A stretch of 64,000 bases of DNA from Comamonas sp. (GTDB lineage Bacteria; Pseudomonadota; Gammaproteobacteria; Burkholderiales; Burkholderiaceae_C). The notes beneath the pieces are model-generated. The model saw nothing but the letters and a program-made list of their open reading frames with translations. It was not told where the DNA came from and did no database searches. The stretch's first letter is position 1. Each line of letters begins with the position of its first letter. The DNA is taken from the NCBI RefSeq assembly GCF_009360615.1, contig NZ_SPEY01000020.1:248001-312000 (forward strand), given 5' to 3'. Shown in pieces: positions 14,777 to 24,975 of the stretch. The position numbers and the translations under genes were made by a program.

Positions 14777-15574
14777 ATGGCTGCACTGCCCCGCGTCAAG
14801 AAGGAATACCAGATTCCGCGTGGACGCCTTATTTTCTATCCGTTCGATGCTGATGGTCGCCCTGGTGGTGGCTACCAGTTTGGCAACTGCCCAGGCTTTT
14901 CCTTGAGCGTGGAGGGCGACAAGGCCCCGCATTACAGCTCGCAGGGCGGCCTGCGCGAGAAGGACGAAGAAGTCCTGATCGAGATCACCCGCAAGGCATC
15001 CATTACTTCCGACAACATCAGCGGCAGAAATCTGCGCATGTTCCTGTCCGGCACTTCCGAGACGCACGCTCAGGCTTCGGCCACGGTGACCGATGAGGAG
15101 CACAAGGTAGAGCCAGGCGGCATCTACCGCCTGGGCGTCACAGCAGCTGCCCCGACCGGCGCCCGCAAGCTCAGTGCAGTCACGGTCAAGAGCAAGTCTG
15201 GTTCCACTCCCTATGTCGTAGGTACTGACTACCTCGTGGACGTGGACCTCGGCTTGCTGCAGATCGTCGAGGGCGGAGCAATCACCAACCCGACCGAAGT
15301 GGAAGTGGGCTACACCGCCGCCGAGACCACCTGGGAGCGCATCAAGTCCGGCAACGGCACGGATTTGAAGGGCGCGCTGCAGCTGATTGCCGACAACGCC
15401 CACGGCACCAACCGTGATTGGTGGTTCCCCAGAGTTTCCCTGTCGCCCACGGGTGAGTTGCCGCTGATTCAGGACGGCACCGACTACAGCCAGTTTGGCC
15501 TCGATGTTGAAGTTCTCAAGCCTGAGGACGGCGAGGCTGTCTATGTGGACGGTCGTGCGTCTGTGATTCCCTAA
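14777..15574 (+). CDS. Major tail (tube) protein
   Basis: This 265-residue protein is beta-rich and has AGGAG before the ATG. The N-terminal part (IPRGRLIFYPFDADGRPGGG, NCPGFSLSVEGDK) and middle (YVVGTDYLVDVDLGLLQIVE) look like a phage tail tube protein with an added domain. It should polymerise to form the tail tube. A hairpin follows at 15591-15613 before the tape measure gene, and no G/GT-type chaperone gene lies between. Confidence 0.82.
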   Translation: MAALPRVKKEYQIPRGRLIFYPFDADGRPGGGYQFGNCPGFSLSVEGDKAPHYSSQGGLREKDEEVLIEITRKASITSDNISGRNLRMFLSGTSETHAQASATVTDEEHKVEPGGIYRLGVTAAAPTGARKLSAVTVKSKSGSTPYVVGTDYLVDVDLGLLQIVEGGAITNPTEVEVGYTAAETTWERIKSGNGTDLKGALQLIADNAHGTNRDWWFPRVSLSPTGELPLIQDGTDYSQFGLDVEVLKPEDGEAVYVDGRASVIP

Positions 15575-15590
15575 CTCCCTGCTTTTCCAG

Positions 15591-15613
15591 ACCGCCCGGC
15601 ATGCCGGGGCGGT
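15591..15613 (+). terminator. GC-rich hairpin after the tail tube gene
   Basis: ACCGCCCGGC and GCCGGGGCGGT can pair around a two-base loop with one bulge, followed by only three Ts. It may attenuate transcription into the tape measure gene rather than stop it. Confidence 0.45.
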
Positions 15614-15684
15614 TTGCACTGCGGCCCGCAAGCGCCGGCTGCAGCGCAAACCGAAGCAACCACTTTCATAAGAACCAATACGCC

Positions 15685-18432
15685 ATGGCCTTCAAGCCCA
15701 TTCAAATTGTGATCAACGCCAAGGACGATGCGTCTGCGGTGCTGAGCCGGCTTGAGGGCAAGTTGAAGCTCTTGGGTGCGTCGATTGCCGGCTACTTCGG
15801 CATCAAAGCATTTGCCGGTGTGGTGAAAAGCGCCGCAGACTTTGAAGCGGCCATGAGCCGGGTCAAGGCCGCCACCGAAGGCTCGGCCGCAGAAATGGCC
15901 GCGCTGACCAAGGCCGCCCAGGATGCCGGCAGCAATACCAAGTACACCTCGGTACAGGCGGCTGGCGCGCTGGAGAATCTGGCCAAGGCGGGTCTGAGTG
16001 CGGGCGACTCCATCAAAGCGTTGCCTGCTGTGCTCGCTGCGGCCCAGGCCGGTGATCTCGAACTCGGTTTAGCCAGTGAGATAGTGACCAAGTCCGTCAT
16101 GGGCATGGGCCTGGCTTTTGAAGATGCCGGTCGCGTGGCCGATGTGCTGGCCAAGGGTGCCAACGCCACCAACACCAGCATTGAGGGCCTGGGCCAGGCA
16201 CTGAGCTATGCGGCGCCAGTTGCCAACACCTTGGGCGTGAGCCTGGAGAGCACGGTTGCCATCATCGGCAAGTTTGCCGATGCGGGCATTGACGCCAGCC
16301 GCGCAGGCACGGCGCTGAACTCCATCATGAGTCAGTTTGCCAACCCGCTCTCCAGCTTCCGAAAGGAACTTGGCGCTGCCGGCATAGTCACCACCAACTT
16401 TGAGGAAGCACTGCACCAGCTGGCTGGCAAGGGCAAGGACGGCGAGCGCGCCATTAATGCCGTGGGTCTGGAGGCTGGGCCTGCACTGCGCGCCCTTCTC
16501 AATCAGGGCATGGGCGCGCTGGATGATCTGACGGGCAAGCTGCGTGAGGCAGGCGGCAGCGCCGAGGCCACGGCTAGGACCATGGCCGACAACCTCAACG
16601 GCTCCTTCAAGGGCCTGAGCAGCATGTGGGAGACCGTGACCCAGGTTCTGGGCAAGCCCGTGCTGCCCGTGGTGCGCCAGGGCGTGGAGGAACTGACCGG
16701 CGCGCTGCGCAAGGCGGTCGATAACGGTCTGGTGGAGCGCTTCGGCCAGGCGCTGGCGACGGCCTTTGAGAATGGCCTCAGGTTCTTCCGCGCGTTTGCC
16801 GCCAACGTCAACTTTGACGCCGTGGTGCTGCGCCTGCAGGTTTTTGCCAGCGAGGCGGGCGAGACGCTGCAGCGCATCGGCCAGTACGCCACCAATGCCG
16901 GCAACACCGTGCAGCTGGCCTGGGGCGTGATGACGGCGGGCGTCAATGCAGTGATGGGCGTCATCTACAAGGTGGGTGAGGCTTTTGCAGGTGTGGCCAG
17001 CAATATCCAATCGGGCTTGGCTTTGCTCTATGAGGGGTTGAGCAAGATTACCTTTGGCTCTCTCTCCGAGGCCTATGCGCAGGCTGCGGCAGAGGTTCGT
17101 TTGTCTGCCGAGGCGACCTGGGCAGCTTCAGAAGCATTGGCAGCGAAGGCTGATGAGTCGTTTCAGCGCATGGCTGATGGTGCCCAGACCGCGCGTGATG
17201 CATGGGATGGCTTGACGGGGGAAGTGGCTGCGGTCGGCAACGCTGCTGCAACTGCGGCCCCTGCCATCGAGGCGGTAGCCGCAGGCATCGAGGCCACGGG
17301 CAAGGCCGCAGCCAAGGCGGCCAAGGAGGCAGCAGCCAAGGCCGAGGCCGACCGCATCGCTGCCGAGAACCTGAAAAAGCTCAGGGCCGAGTACGAGCAG
17401 CTGATCGCCAGCGGCAATCTGGACGCGGCCGGGCGCAAGCTGCAGGAAATTGCCAAGGCCCAGCGCGCAGCTGCCAGCACGGCCCAGGATGCGGCGCAGT
17501 CCACGGCCTTGCTGGAGCAGGCCTATAAAGACTTGGGCATGACCACGAACGAGGATCTGCAGCGCATGGCTACTCAGGCGCGTGCTGCGTTTGATCAGTT
17601 GGAAAAGGACGGCAAGCAGCCGCCCCTGCGCATTGCCGAGGCCTGGAAAGCCATGGCCGACAAGGTGATTGCGGCCAATGGCGGCATTGCCCCTGAATGG
17701 CTCAAGACCCAGGCAGCCGTCAAAGGCTTTGAGGTCGCGGTGGATGACGCGGGCAAGGCTGTGGTTAACACTGACCGAGCCACAGCAAGAGCGGTCAGCA
17801 GCATGGTCGGTGGCATGGGCCGGGTGCGCGAGGCAGCCGACGGCGTGCAGGAGAGCATGCGAGGCATCGAGCATGCATCGGGCCGAGCCGCCCATGCTGC
17901 TCGTGAATGGGGCCAGGGCGGCCCGCGTAACTTTGTCGAGGAGCGCAATGCCGGCGTACAGGGTTCGCAAGGGATCATGCACCAGAACACAGGCCCGCTG
18001 AGCCTCGTGCCGCAGTTCCAGACCCGCCAGGAGCTCGATGCCTGGTGGAAGCAATGGCAGGCCCAGTATGCGCAGGACAACCCTTTCTCCGTCAAGAGCA
18101 GCGGCGCGCTGGGCAACTATCAATATGACCTGACCCAGTTTGCGGTCACACAGGCGGGCAGGGCGATTGATCTGCAGCAGGCCGCCGCCAATGCGCGGCC
18201 AAAGCAGGAGGCAGAGCGCAAACCAAGCGTTCCCAGGGTGGCAGCTCAGGCGCTGGCTCCTGTCGCAGCCCCTGCCGCTGCAGCTCCCCAATCCGTCATC
18301 ACCCATAGGCATGAGGTCGTGATCGGCGGTCGTCAATACAACGTGGGCACAGACGCGGCGGGCAGCTCGGAGATGCAGCAGCTGATGGCCGCGCTGGAGC
18401 GCGACGCCAATCTGTCGGGAGGAGTGCACTGA
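15685..18432 (+). CDS. Tail tape measure protein
   Basis: This 915-residue protein has a TP901-type tape measure core near the N-terminus (VVKSAADFEAAMSRVKAATE, then ALTKAAQDAGSNTKYTSVQA and GIDASRAGTALNSI, about residues 45-230). Hydrophobic stretches lie around 430-470, followed by a long Ala/Lys/Glu-rich coiled coil (about 525-640). It sets tail length. At the usual 1.5 angstrom per residue the tail would be roughly 135 nm. The ATG at 15685 is chosen because the upstream frame to 15601 translates the intergenic hairpin. Confidence 0.93.
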   Translation: MAFKPIQIVINAKDDASAVLSRLEGKLKLLGASIAGYFGIKAFAGVVKSAADFEAAMSRVKAATEGSAAEMAALTKAAQDAGSNTKYTSVQAAGALENLAKAGLSAGDSIKALPAVLAAAQAGDLELGLASEIVTKSVMGMGLAFEDAGRVADVLAKGANATNTSIEGLGQALSYAAPVANTLGVSLESTVAIIGKFADAGIDASRAGTALNSIMSQFANPLSSFRKELGAAGIVTTNFEEALHQLAGKGKDGERAINAVGLEAGPALRALLNQGMGALDDLTGKLREAGGSAEATARTMADNLNGSFKGLSSMWETVTQVLGKPVLPVVRQGVEELTGALRKAVDNGLVERFGQALATAFENGLRFFRAFAANVNFDAVVLRLQVFASEAGETLQRIGQYATNAGNTVQLAWGVMTAGVNAVMGVIYKVGEAFAGVASNIQSGLALLYEGLSKITFGSLSEAYAQAAAEVRLSAEATWAASEALAAKADESFQRMADGAQTARDAWDGLTGEVAAVGNAAATAAPAIEAVAAGIEATGKAAAKAAKEAAAKAEADRIAAENLKKLRAEYEQLIASGNLDAAGRKLQEIAKAQRAAASTAQDAAQSTALLEQAYKDLGMTTNEDLQRMATQARAAFDQLEKDGKQPPLRIAEAWKAMADKVIAANGGIAPEWLKTQAAVKGFEVAVDDAGKAVVNTDRATARAVSSMVGGMGRVREAADGVQESMRGIEHASGRAAHAAREWGQGGPRNFVEERNAGVQGSQGIMHQNTGPLSLVPQFQTRQELDAWWKQWQAQYAQDNPFSVKSSGALGNYQYDLTQFAVTQAGRAIDLQQAAANARPKQEAERKPSVPRVAAQALAPVAAPAAAAPQSVITHRHEVVIGGRQYNVGTDAAGSSEMQQLMAALERDANLSGGVH

Positions 18433-18815
18433 TGGCCGGCCATTTCCTGAACGGCATCGAGCTGCCGCGCGGCATGTTGTGGGTGGACGAATTCAACTGG
18501 TCTGCGGTGCAGAAGACGGTCGAGCGCGGCATCACTGGCGCACAGATCATTGACGCCGCTGCCCGTATTGAGGGTCGTCCTATCACCTTGCAGGCCGTGG
18601 AAGACCAAGGCTGGATTCGCCGGTCAACGCTGTTGTCTGTGCAAGCCCTGGCCGACGAGCCGGGCGCGCAGTACCCGCTGCGCCTGGCGGACGGCCGTGA
18701 ATTCACCGTGCAGTTTGCGTCAGACGACCCGATTGCCGCCACGCCCATCTCCCGGCCCGAGCTGCCTGCCGCCACCCATCCCTATGTCGCCACGCTGCGG
18801 CTGATCACTGTTTAA
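18432..18815 (+). CDS. Minor tail protein
   Basis: This 127-residue protein has a start overlapping the tape measure stop. It is beta-rich (GIELPRGMLWVDEFNWSAV, then GRPITLQAVEDQGWIRRSTL and PLRLADGREFTVQFASDDP). Its size and place right after the tape measure fit a lambda gpM-like or distal-tail-type component. I cannot assign the family with certainty. Confidence 0.7.
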   Translation: MAGHFLNGIELPRGMLWVDEFNWSAVQKTVERGITGAQIIDAAARIEGRPITLQAVEDQGWIRRSTLLSVQALADEPGAQYPLRLADGREFTVQFASDDPIAATPISRPELPAATHPYVATLRLITV

Positions 18816-18827
18816 GCGAGAAGAACA

Positions 18828-21800
18828 ATGCCCATTTTGCAAGGCGATATCCAGCTGCGAGCCAGCCGCGTCATGGACGATGTGCCCGAGGGTGGCGGCG
18901 GCCCGTCGAATGTGGAGATCGAGTCCGGCCAAGAAAACGCAATCATGCCGGACATCTCGCAGATGGATCGTGCCATTGGCCGCGCCAATATGCGTCAGCT
19001 GAGTGTGGTTGTGGATACCGAAGACCGCGACACCTACCAGGGCAGCAATGTCATCGTGGCCAAGCCCCCCGAAGACCCCAATGTGTCCATCACCCTGTTT
19101 TCCACGGGCGGGGTCTATGACACCCGCGCTCAGGCACAGGCCCGGCTGGAGGCCTATCTCAACAAAGGGGCCGAGTGGGCGGGCTATCTCTACGAGAACC
19201 ACATCAAGGGCCAGCGCGTTATCCAGATCTTCCAGCGCCCCGGCACCGAGCTGCCTGCAGTGGGCAAGACCCTGGTGCTGGTGGGCAATGAAGGCCTGGC
19301 CAACGAGCAAGAGCAGTATGTCCGCGCCATTCGCGTGACGAGCGTGGAGCGCACCTTCACCTATGACACGGACAAGGACTACAAGGCTTTAATCGTGACC
19401 ATGGAGCTGTCCGACGCCTTGCGCTATGACTTCACGGGCTCCCCGGCCAGCCGCCAGTTTGCCCGGCAGATCAATAGCGCCCATCTGCGCGATACCGTGG
19501 TTGCCGATGCGGGCAGCTACGTGGGCGTGACCCCCTTGCAAAAGGCTGCGGCTCTGGGCGATTTCACCATCATTGCCCAGACGATCATGACCCAGATCGT
19601 GCCCTCGGCCCAGAGCGAGACGCCCATCCCTGCGGCCATTCCGTATGCAGCGGCAGGCTTCCCTGTCTCTGCGGCCGAGGCCGTGACCTTCAGCACCACC
19701 CAGACCTGGAACACCACCACCAGCCTGGCTCTGCCCGGTGGCTGTCTGCCGGGTTCGCTCTCCATCGTGGTGGGCGGCGTCACCTTGACCGACAAGGGCG
19801 GCATTCTGATGTCGGGCACCCAGCAGATCGGTCTGGTGGACTATGCCAATGGCGTCGTCACCTCGAGCTTGGGCAGCTATGACGGCAGCAAGACCATCAG
19901 CTACCGGCCTGCTGCCTATATGCAGCGCATGCCGCAATCCAGCGAGATCCGCATCACGGCGGAGAACCGCAGCCAGAGCTACACGGGCTTCATCACGCCG
20001 CTGCCGGCGCGCGGCACCTTGTCTTTCAGCTACCGGGCGCAGGGCCGCTGGTATGTGCTGTCGGACTCGGGTGACGGCACCCTGCGCGGCACCGACTCCA
20101 GCTATGGTGCAGGCACCTATAGCGCCGAGACCGGCAGCTTTGTAGTCACGCTGGGGGCCTTGCCCGATGTGGGTAGCTCCATCGTCCAGCACTGGGGCGT
20201 GCCGACTCAGGAAACCGTGCAGCCTGCCGCCGATCTGCTGATCAGCCAGACCATTGCGCTGCAGCTACCAGCCGGTCAGGCGCTGTACCCAGGTGCTTTT
20301 GAGATCAAGTGGATGGATGGCACCAACCAGCGCACCGCTACGGCCACCGCTGCCTGGCAGCTCCAGGGCGATGCCACGGGCGAGGTGCGGGTAGGGCGCT
20401 CCGAGGTGCTGTTCGCGCCCAAGCTGTTGCCTGCCGTGGGCACTGTGCTCGATGTCACGGTCGACACGGCCCCGGCGGTCGAGGTGAACCTGCAGCATCC
20501 CTCGCGCAACGGCCAGGGCCGTCTGGCGGTCTCTGCGGGCCAGGGTGCGCTGGTGCCCTACACGGTCGAAGTCGAGTGGAACACGCTGACCGACCAGAGC
20601 GTGCTCGGTCTTTACACCCGCGACCAGCTCAAGGAAATGGGCGTGACGCTGGTGGATCCGACCCAGATCGCACGCGATGACGGCAATGGCAAGCTGATGC
20701 TGAACGGCGTGCAGGTCGGTACGGTCACATACGGCACGGGCGCGGTGGACTTCAATCCTGATGTCGTCATCAAGATCCCCAAGCCGGTCTATTCGTCCAG
20801 CCAGGTCAGCGGCGGCGGCTTCAATGGCGAGGTGGCTCAGTACCGCCTCAACTACGAGGGCATCGAGTATCTGAATGCCCCCTCTATCTACCCCAATGAC
20901 GAAAGTGGCTACGTCAAGATCCGGTTTCGCACCACGGGCAGCGCCACGCGCCGCACGTTGCAGGTCACGTTTGCGCCCGAGTTTGACCTGGTCACGGGCG
21001 TGCAGGCCCCGGTGGTGCCGGGCTCGGTTGTGCTCATGCCTTCCAGCGGTCAGCCCTGGAGCGATGACGGCAGGGGCGTGCTGCGGGTGCTGACCTCGGG
21101 CGGCTTTGTAACGCGCGGCAGCATCAACTACGCCACGGGCCGCGTGGGCCTGACCTCGTGGACGCCCGGCAATGCCAACCAGTTGCGCCGTGCAGGCTGC
21201 ATCACCACGCTGGGCGATGCCATCAGCAGCGCCTATGTCTTCCGCACGGCTGCAGCTCCGCTGCGCCCCGGCTCCCTCACGGTGCAGGTGCCCAGGGCTT
21301 CGGGTGGCTCGCAGAATGTCAGCGCTGGCATTGACGGCACCATCACGGCTCCCGGTGTGGTCGGCACGGTGGACTATGAAACCGGCCTCGTGCGCCTTGG
21401 CTTCGGTGCCCTGGTCGTGGCCGCTGGCAATGAGGCTGAGCCCTGGTATGACGCGGCCAACGTGCAGCCGGACGGCAAGATCTTCAAGCCCCAGCCCGTG
21501 GTTGCGAGTGCCTTGCGCTATTCGGCGGTGGCCTATGCCTATCTGCCCATGAATGCCGACATCATCGGCATCGACCCGGTGCGCCTGCCCAGCGACGGCA
21601 AGGTGCCGATCTTCCGGTCTGGCTCGCTGTGCGTGGTGGGTCACACCAAGACCAGCGCCCAGCTTAACGTCAGCAACAACCAGACCGTCAACTTGGCCCG
21701 CGTGCGCCTGTCCCGCGTGGTGGTGCGTGATGCCAACGGCAAGACTCATCAGAAGGGCTACACCGCCGACCTGGAGGCGGGGCTGGTCACTTTTACCGAT

Positions 21801-22421
21801 GTGTCTGCCATGACCATGCCGGTCACGATCGAGGATCGGATTGAAGACATGGCCACGGCCACCGATGTGCAGATCTCGGGCGAGATCACCTTCAACCGGG
21901 CGCTGACCCATGACTATCCCAAGGACGGCACCTATGTCTCCAGCGCCCTGCAGGCCAGCGACCGCCGCGCCCGCGTCAGTCTGGATTTTGTGCAGCAGAG
22001 CTGGATCGACAACGCCTGGGCCGATGCGCCCGTGGGGCCTGCAATTCCCGCCAAGTATGACCAGAGCGTCTCTCCCATAGAGATCACCAATGCCGGCGGT
22101 AGCACCGAGCGTTGGGTGCTTCAGTTCACCTCAACCACCCAGTTCCGGGTGATTGGCGAGCATGTGGGCGTGATCGCCACGGGCGACATCAACACGGTCT
22201 GCTCGCCGCTCAACCCGGCTACGGGCAAGCCTTATTTCACGATCAAGCCGCTGGGCTGGGGTAGCGGCTGGGCCGTGGGGAACATCCTGCGCATCAACAC
22301 CGTGGGGGCTATCTACCCCTTCTGGGTGGTGCGAACTATCCAGCCCGGCCCCGAGACCGGCATCGAGCACAGCTTTTCCATCCTGGCGCGCGGCGATGTG
22401 AACCGCCCGCAGTCCAACTGA
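18828..22421 (+). CDS. Large tail-tip protein of unknown fold
   Basis: This 1197-residue protein is the largest in the window. It is almost entirely beta-rich, with many Gly, Ser, Thr and Val residues and recurring segments of the type DYETGLVRLGFG, DYANGVVTSSLG and NYATGRVGLTSW (about residues 338, 758 and 850). This suggests repeated beta-sandwich units. I do not recognise a catalytic motif. Its position after the tape measure indicates a baseplate, tip or fibre-base role. An upstream AGAAG site precedes the ATG. Confidence 0.75.
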   Translation: MPILQGDIQLRASRVMDDVPEGGGGPSNVEIESGQENAIMPDISQMDRAIGRANMRQLSVVVDTEDRDTYQGSNVIVAKPPEDPNVSITLFSTGGVYDTRAQAQARLEAYLNKGAEWAGYLYENHIKGQRVIQIFQRPGTELPAVGKTLVLVGNEGLANEQEQYVRAIRVTSVERTFTYDTDKDYKALIVTMELSDALRYDFTGSPASRQFARQINSAHLRDTVVADAGSYVGVTPLQKAAALGDFTIIAQTIMTQIVPSAQSETPIPAAIPYAAAGFPVSAAEAVTFSTTQTWNTTTSLALPGGCLPGSLSIVVGGVTLTDKGGILMSGTQQIGLVDYANGVVTSSLGSYDGSKTISYRPAAYMQRMPQSSEIRITAENRSQSYTGFITPLPARGTLSFSYRAQGRWYVLSDSGDGTLRGTDSSYGAGTYSAETGSFVVTLGALPDVGSSIVQHWGVPTQETVQPAADLLISQTIALQLPAGQALYPGAFEIKWMDGTNQRTATATAAWQLQGDATGEVRVGRSEVLFAPKLLPAVGTVLDVTVDTAPAVEVNLQHPSRNGQGRLAVSAGQGALVPYTVEVEWNTLTDQSVLGLYTRDQLKEMGVTLVDPTQIARDDGNGKLMLNGVQVGTVTYGTGAVDFNPDVVIKIPKPVYSSSQVSGGGFNGEVAQYRLNYEGIEYLNAPSIYPNDESGYVKIRFRTTGSATRRTLQVTFAPEFDLVTGVQAPVVPGSVVLMPSSGQPWSDDGRGVLRVLTSGGFVTRGSINYATGRVGLTSWTPGNANQLRRAGCITTLGDAISSAYVFRTAAAPLRPGSLTVQVPRASGGSQNVSAGIDGTITAPGVVGTVDYETGLVRLGFGALVVAAGNEAEPWYDAANVQPDGKIFKPQPVVASALRYSAVAYAYLPMNADIIGIDPVRLPSDGKVPIFRSGSLCVVGHTKTSAQLNVSNNQTVNLARVRLSRVVVRDANGKTHQKGYTADLEAGLVTFTDVSAMTMPVTIEDRIEDMATATDVQISGEITFNRALTHDYPKDGTYVSSALQASDRRARVSLDFVQQSWIDNAWADAPVGPAIPAKYDQSVSPIEITNAGGSTERWVLQFTSTTQFRVIGEHVGVIATGDINTVCSPLNPATGKPYFTIKPLGWGSGWAVGNILRINTVGAIYPFWVVRTIQPGPETGIEHSFSILARGDVNRPQSN

Positions 22422-22446
22422 AGAACCCGAGAGAGCGGAGAGAGAT

Positions 22447-23625
22447 ATGGCATCCCCTGTAGACACCAGCGTCAAGCACGCATACAGCTCCATGGCCGGA
22501 GCACCGGCCATCGGCGGAACGGTCGGCTCCCTGATCGGCGCGCTCGATGCGTTCCTGGTCAACGGCTGGGGCGCAAAGGCCGTGGATTCGGCGGTCGTCA
22601 GCAACGGCATCTGCCGCCTGAACTTTGCCAGCGGCAAGAGTGCGGCAGAGGCCCATGCCGTCATTTTGGTGACCGGGGCAACGCCCTCGGCCCTGAACGG
22701 CGAGCAGAAGGTGACGGCGGTTGCCAATGGCTGGGTGGAGTTCAAGACCGATCTGCCGGACGGTGCCGTCACCGGCTCCATCAGCTTCAAGATGGCCCCG
22801 CTGGGCTGGGAGAAGGTCTACAGCAAGACCAATGTGGCCGTGTACCGCCCGACCGACCCGGCCTCGACGCGCACCTATTACCGCGTGGACGACACGAATG
22901 CACTCTACGCGCGGGTGCAGATGTACGAGTCGATGACCGATGTGGACAACGGAGCCGGGGCAGCACCGCTGACCATCTCGGGTGGGTACTACTGGCACAA
23001 GAAGCAGACCAGTACGGCATCGTCCTATTGGGTGCTGGCCGGTGATTCACGCGGTTTTTACTATGTGCTCGGTGCCAGCAGCGTATCCGTGGCTGCGAGC
23101 AGCGGCAATACGGCCCTTCTGTCGCATTTCATGGGGGACTTGAATGGCTACCGCAGCGGTGACGCGTGGGCTGCAGCGCTGACAGGCATTGAGGGCACCA
23201 ATTACGCCACCACGACAGGATGCGTCTTTTGCTCCTCGACTAGCGCTGGCTTCACGCTCAAACGTCTGTCCCATGGCCTCGGAGCCGCAGCCCAGTGTTT
23301 TCGCAGAGTGTTTGGCGACGTGCAATCTCGCTCCGGCAACGATGGAACATTGGGTGCGTTCCCGTCTTCGGTAGATAACGGGCTTCACCTCTCGGCCATT
23401 CTGCTCACCGATGGCGTGAACTCATACTCCCCACGCGGCAGCATGCCTGGCGCATACCACTGCCCGCAGTCCGGGGTACTCGCAGGCTTCGGCTCGGATG
23501 TCGCCATCACCAAGGGCCAGGGGGTGTTTGCTGGAAAGCAATTGCTCTCGGTGCAGATTGGCATGCCCAACGCCGGAAATCAGGGCTTGGCCTTTCTGGA
23601 TGTGACCGGCCCCTGGAGGTTCTGA
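22447..23625 (+). CDS. Tail protein of unknown function
   Basis: This 392-residue protein has GAGAG before the start. Its N-terminal half looks like a structural beta domain (GSISFKMAPLGWEKVYSKTN, VAVYRPTDPASTRTYYRVDD). The second half is rich in aromatic residues, Ser and Gly (GGYYWHKKQTSTASSYWVLA) and has Cys pairs. It has the look of a phage tail-tip or fibre component that contacts the host surface. It belongs to the run of co-directed tail genes, and no family assignment is possible by eye. Confidence 0.7.
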   Translation: MASPVDTSVKHAYSSMAGAPAIGGTVGSLIGALDAFLVNGWGAKAVDSAVVSNGICRLNFASGKSAAEAHAVILVTGATPSALNGEQKVTAVANGWVEFKTDLPDGAVTGSISFKMAPLGWEKVYSKTNVAVYRPTDPASTRTYYRVDDTNALYARVQMYESMTDVDNGAGAAPLTISGGYYWHKKQTSTASSYWVLAGDSRGFYYVLGASSVSVAASSGNTALLSHFMGDLNGYRSGDAWAAALTGIEGTNYATTTGCVFCSSTSAGFTLKRLSHGLGAAAQCFRRVFGDVQSRSGNDGTLGAFPSSVDNGLHLSAILLTDGVNSYSPRGSMPGAYHCPQSGVLAGFGSDVAITKGQGVFAGKQLLSVQIGMPNAGNQGLAFLDVTGPWRF

Positions 23626-24975
23626 ATGCCTGTTGCTCTGAAGTTTCGACTCTGCACGCTGCAACTGCCTGAGGATTTTCGGATCTCGTCGCTGCGTCTG
23701 TTGGACAGCGGTGTCGCTGTCGATGCTGGAGCCGCAATTGCTTCTTCGGTCCCGCCCGCGTCGGGTCGGTTGGAGGGCCTGCGCGACGGTAGCGGCTGCT
23801 CTTGGGATGGTGCTGCGGCGCGTGCGCCAGGCTTCTACATCGAGTGGTCTTTCCCTGCGCTCACCAACGTGACGGATCTCGTTTATGAAGGCAGTCTCTT
23901 GCGAGGCGCCCTGGTGGTGTGTGATGGGCAAGCTGCGGAGCTGGTGCAAACGGGGGCGGGCTTTCACATCCTGGGCGCAGTGGAGACGCTTGCCGCTCTG
24001 GCTCCTGACTTTCTCTGGAAGCTGGATGCCTCCGGGGTGAACCAGGTGGACCTGGTGAGTGGGGCCGTCGCCACCCGTTCGGGGGGAAGCATCGTGGCCG
24101 CTGCGGAGCAAGTCGGTCAGCCCCTGGCCTTCGCTCCTGGGAGTAACGGATATGTGTCCGCAGACATTGGCAGCTTCAACAGCGGCAATTTTTCGGCGGT
24201 ATTCGACTTGCTGACGATTGGCACCTCGAACACGGTGGTTCTGGAGTGCGGGGATAACGAGGGCTGGTCTGTGCAGGTGGACACCGGAGGCTATTTCAAG
24301 ATCAATATCGGCGGAGTCGCTTCCGGGGGGCTCAACACCACGTTCCAGATCGGCGACGGGGTGCCGCGCCGCTTGGGGTTTACGTATCGCCGGGCAGACC
24401 GGCTTGGAACGCTTTACGTGGAGGGCGCGGTTCTTGCGCAAAAGGTGCTCGGTACGCCCAACAGTGCGACCGCGCTCACCATCGGCTCACGTTTTGGAGC
24501 CTTCCCGATCGGCGCGGGCAGCCGCATTGCAGACGTAGCCCTGTGGCGTCGCACGCTGAGTGCGGAGGAGATGCGGCAGACCAAATATCGAGAGACCCGA
24601 GATTGGTTGCTCCCGAGGGCTGGAGTCCATCGGACTTATGTCGCCATCAAGGGCGAGCCTCCCGTCTTGCAAGGGCTTCAGGCCATCACGGCCCTTGCAA
24701 GCCGCAAGCTGCTCGACGTGGAGTGCGGCGGCCAGGGGCGCATTTACGGCACGGTCTCGCGCAAGAGCACGCCTGCCAATGTGCCCCTGCGCCGGCGCGT
24801 GCGCCTGCATCGCAGCGTAGATGGCTACTTGGCCCGCGAGACCTGGAGCCAGGCTGACGGCTCCTTTGAGTTCCGCGAGATCTCCACGCGCTACGAGTGG
24901 GATGTGATCGCCTGGGATCACGAACTGCAGGAGTACTCGACCGTCGCCAATAACCAACTGGCGGAGGTCGCATGA
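23626..24975 (+). CDS. Tail protein with a LamG-like (lectin-type) domain
   Basis: This 449-residue protein starts directly at the previous stop. Residues about 170-330 look like a LamG/concanavalin-type sandwich (YVSADIGSFNSGNFSAVFDL, GWSVQVDTGGYFKINIGG, and the typical end RIADVALWRRTLSAEEMRQ). About 370-440 looks like a carboxypeptidase-regulatory-type beta domain (GTVSRKSTPANVPLRRRVRL, then DGSFEFREISTRYEWDVIAW). Such domains bind sugars or act as spacers, so this is a candidate receptor-binding protein. That function is inference. Confidence 0.72.
   Translation: MPVALKFRLCTLQLPEDFRISSLRLLDSGVAVDAGAAIASSVPPASGRLEGLRDGSGCSWDGAAARAPGFYIEWSFPALTNVTDLVYEGSLLRGALVVCDGQAAELVQTGAGFHILGAVETLAALAPDFLWKLDASGVNQVDLVSGAVATRSGGSIVAAAEQVGQPLAFAPGSNGYVSADIGSFNSGNFSAVFDLLTIGTSNTVVLECGDNEGWSVQVDTGGYFKINIGGVASGGLNTTFQIGDGVPRRLGFTYRRADRLGTLYVEGAVLAQKVLGTPNSATALTIGSRFGAFPIGAGSRIADVALWRRTLSAEEMRQTKYRETRDWLLPRAGVHRTYVAIKGEPPVLQGLQAITALASRKLLDVECGGQGRIYGTVSRKSTPANVPLRRRVRLHRSVDGYLARETWSQADGSFEFREISTRYEWDVIAWDHELQEYSTVANNQLAEVA

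Noticed and set aside
15601-15684. N-terminal extension of the tape measure protein
   Set aside because: The added 28 residues translate an intergenic hairpin, and the ATG at 15685 starts the conserved part.
20265-21911. A 548-codon minus-strand frame in the large tail gene
   Set aside because: No motif, shadow-type composition, and it opposes a continuous late operon.
22447-23625. Target protein of a diversity-generating retroelement
   Set aside because: No reverse transcriptase gene and no template/variable repeat pair are seen in the window.
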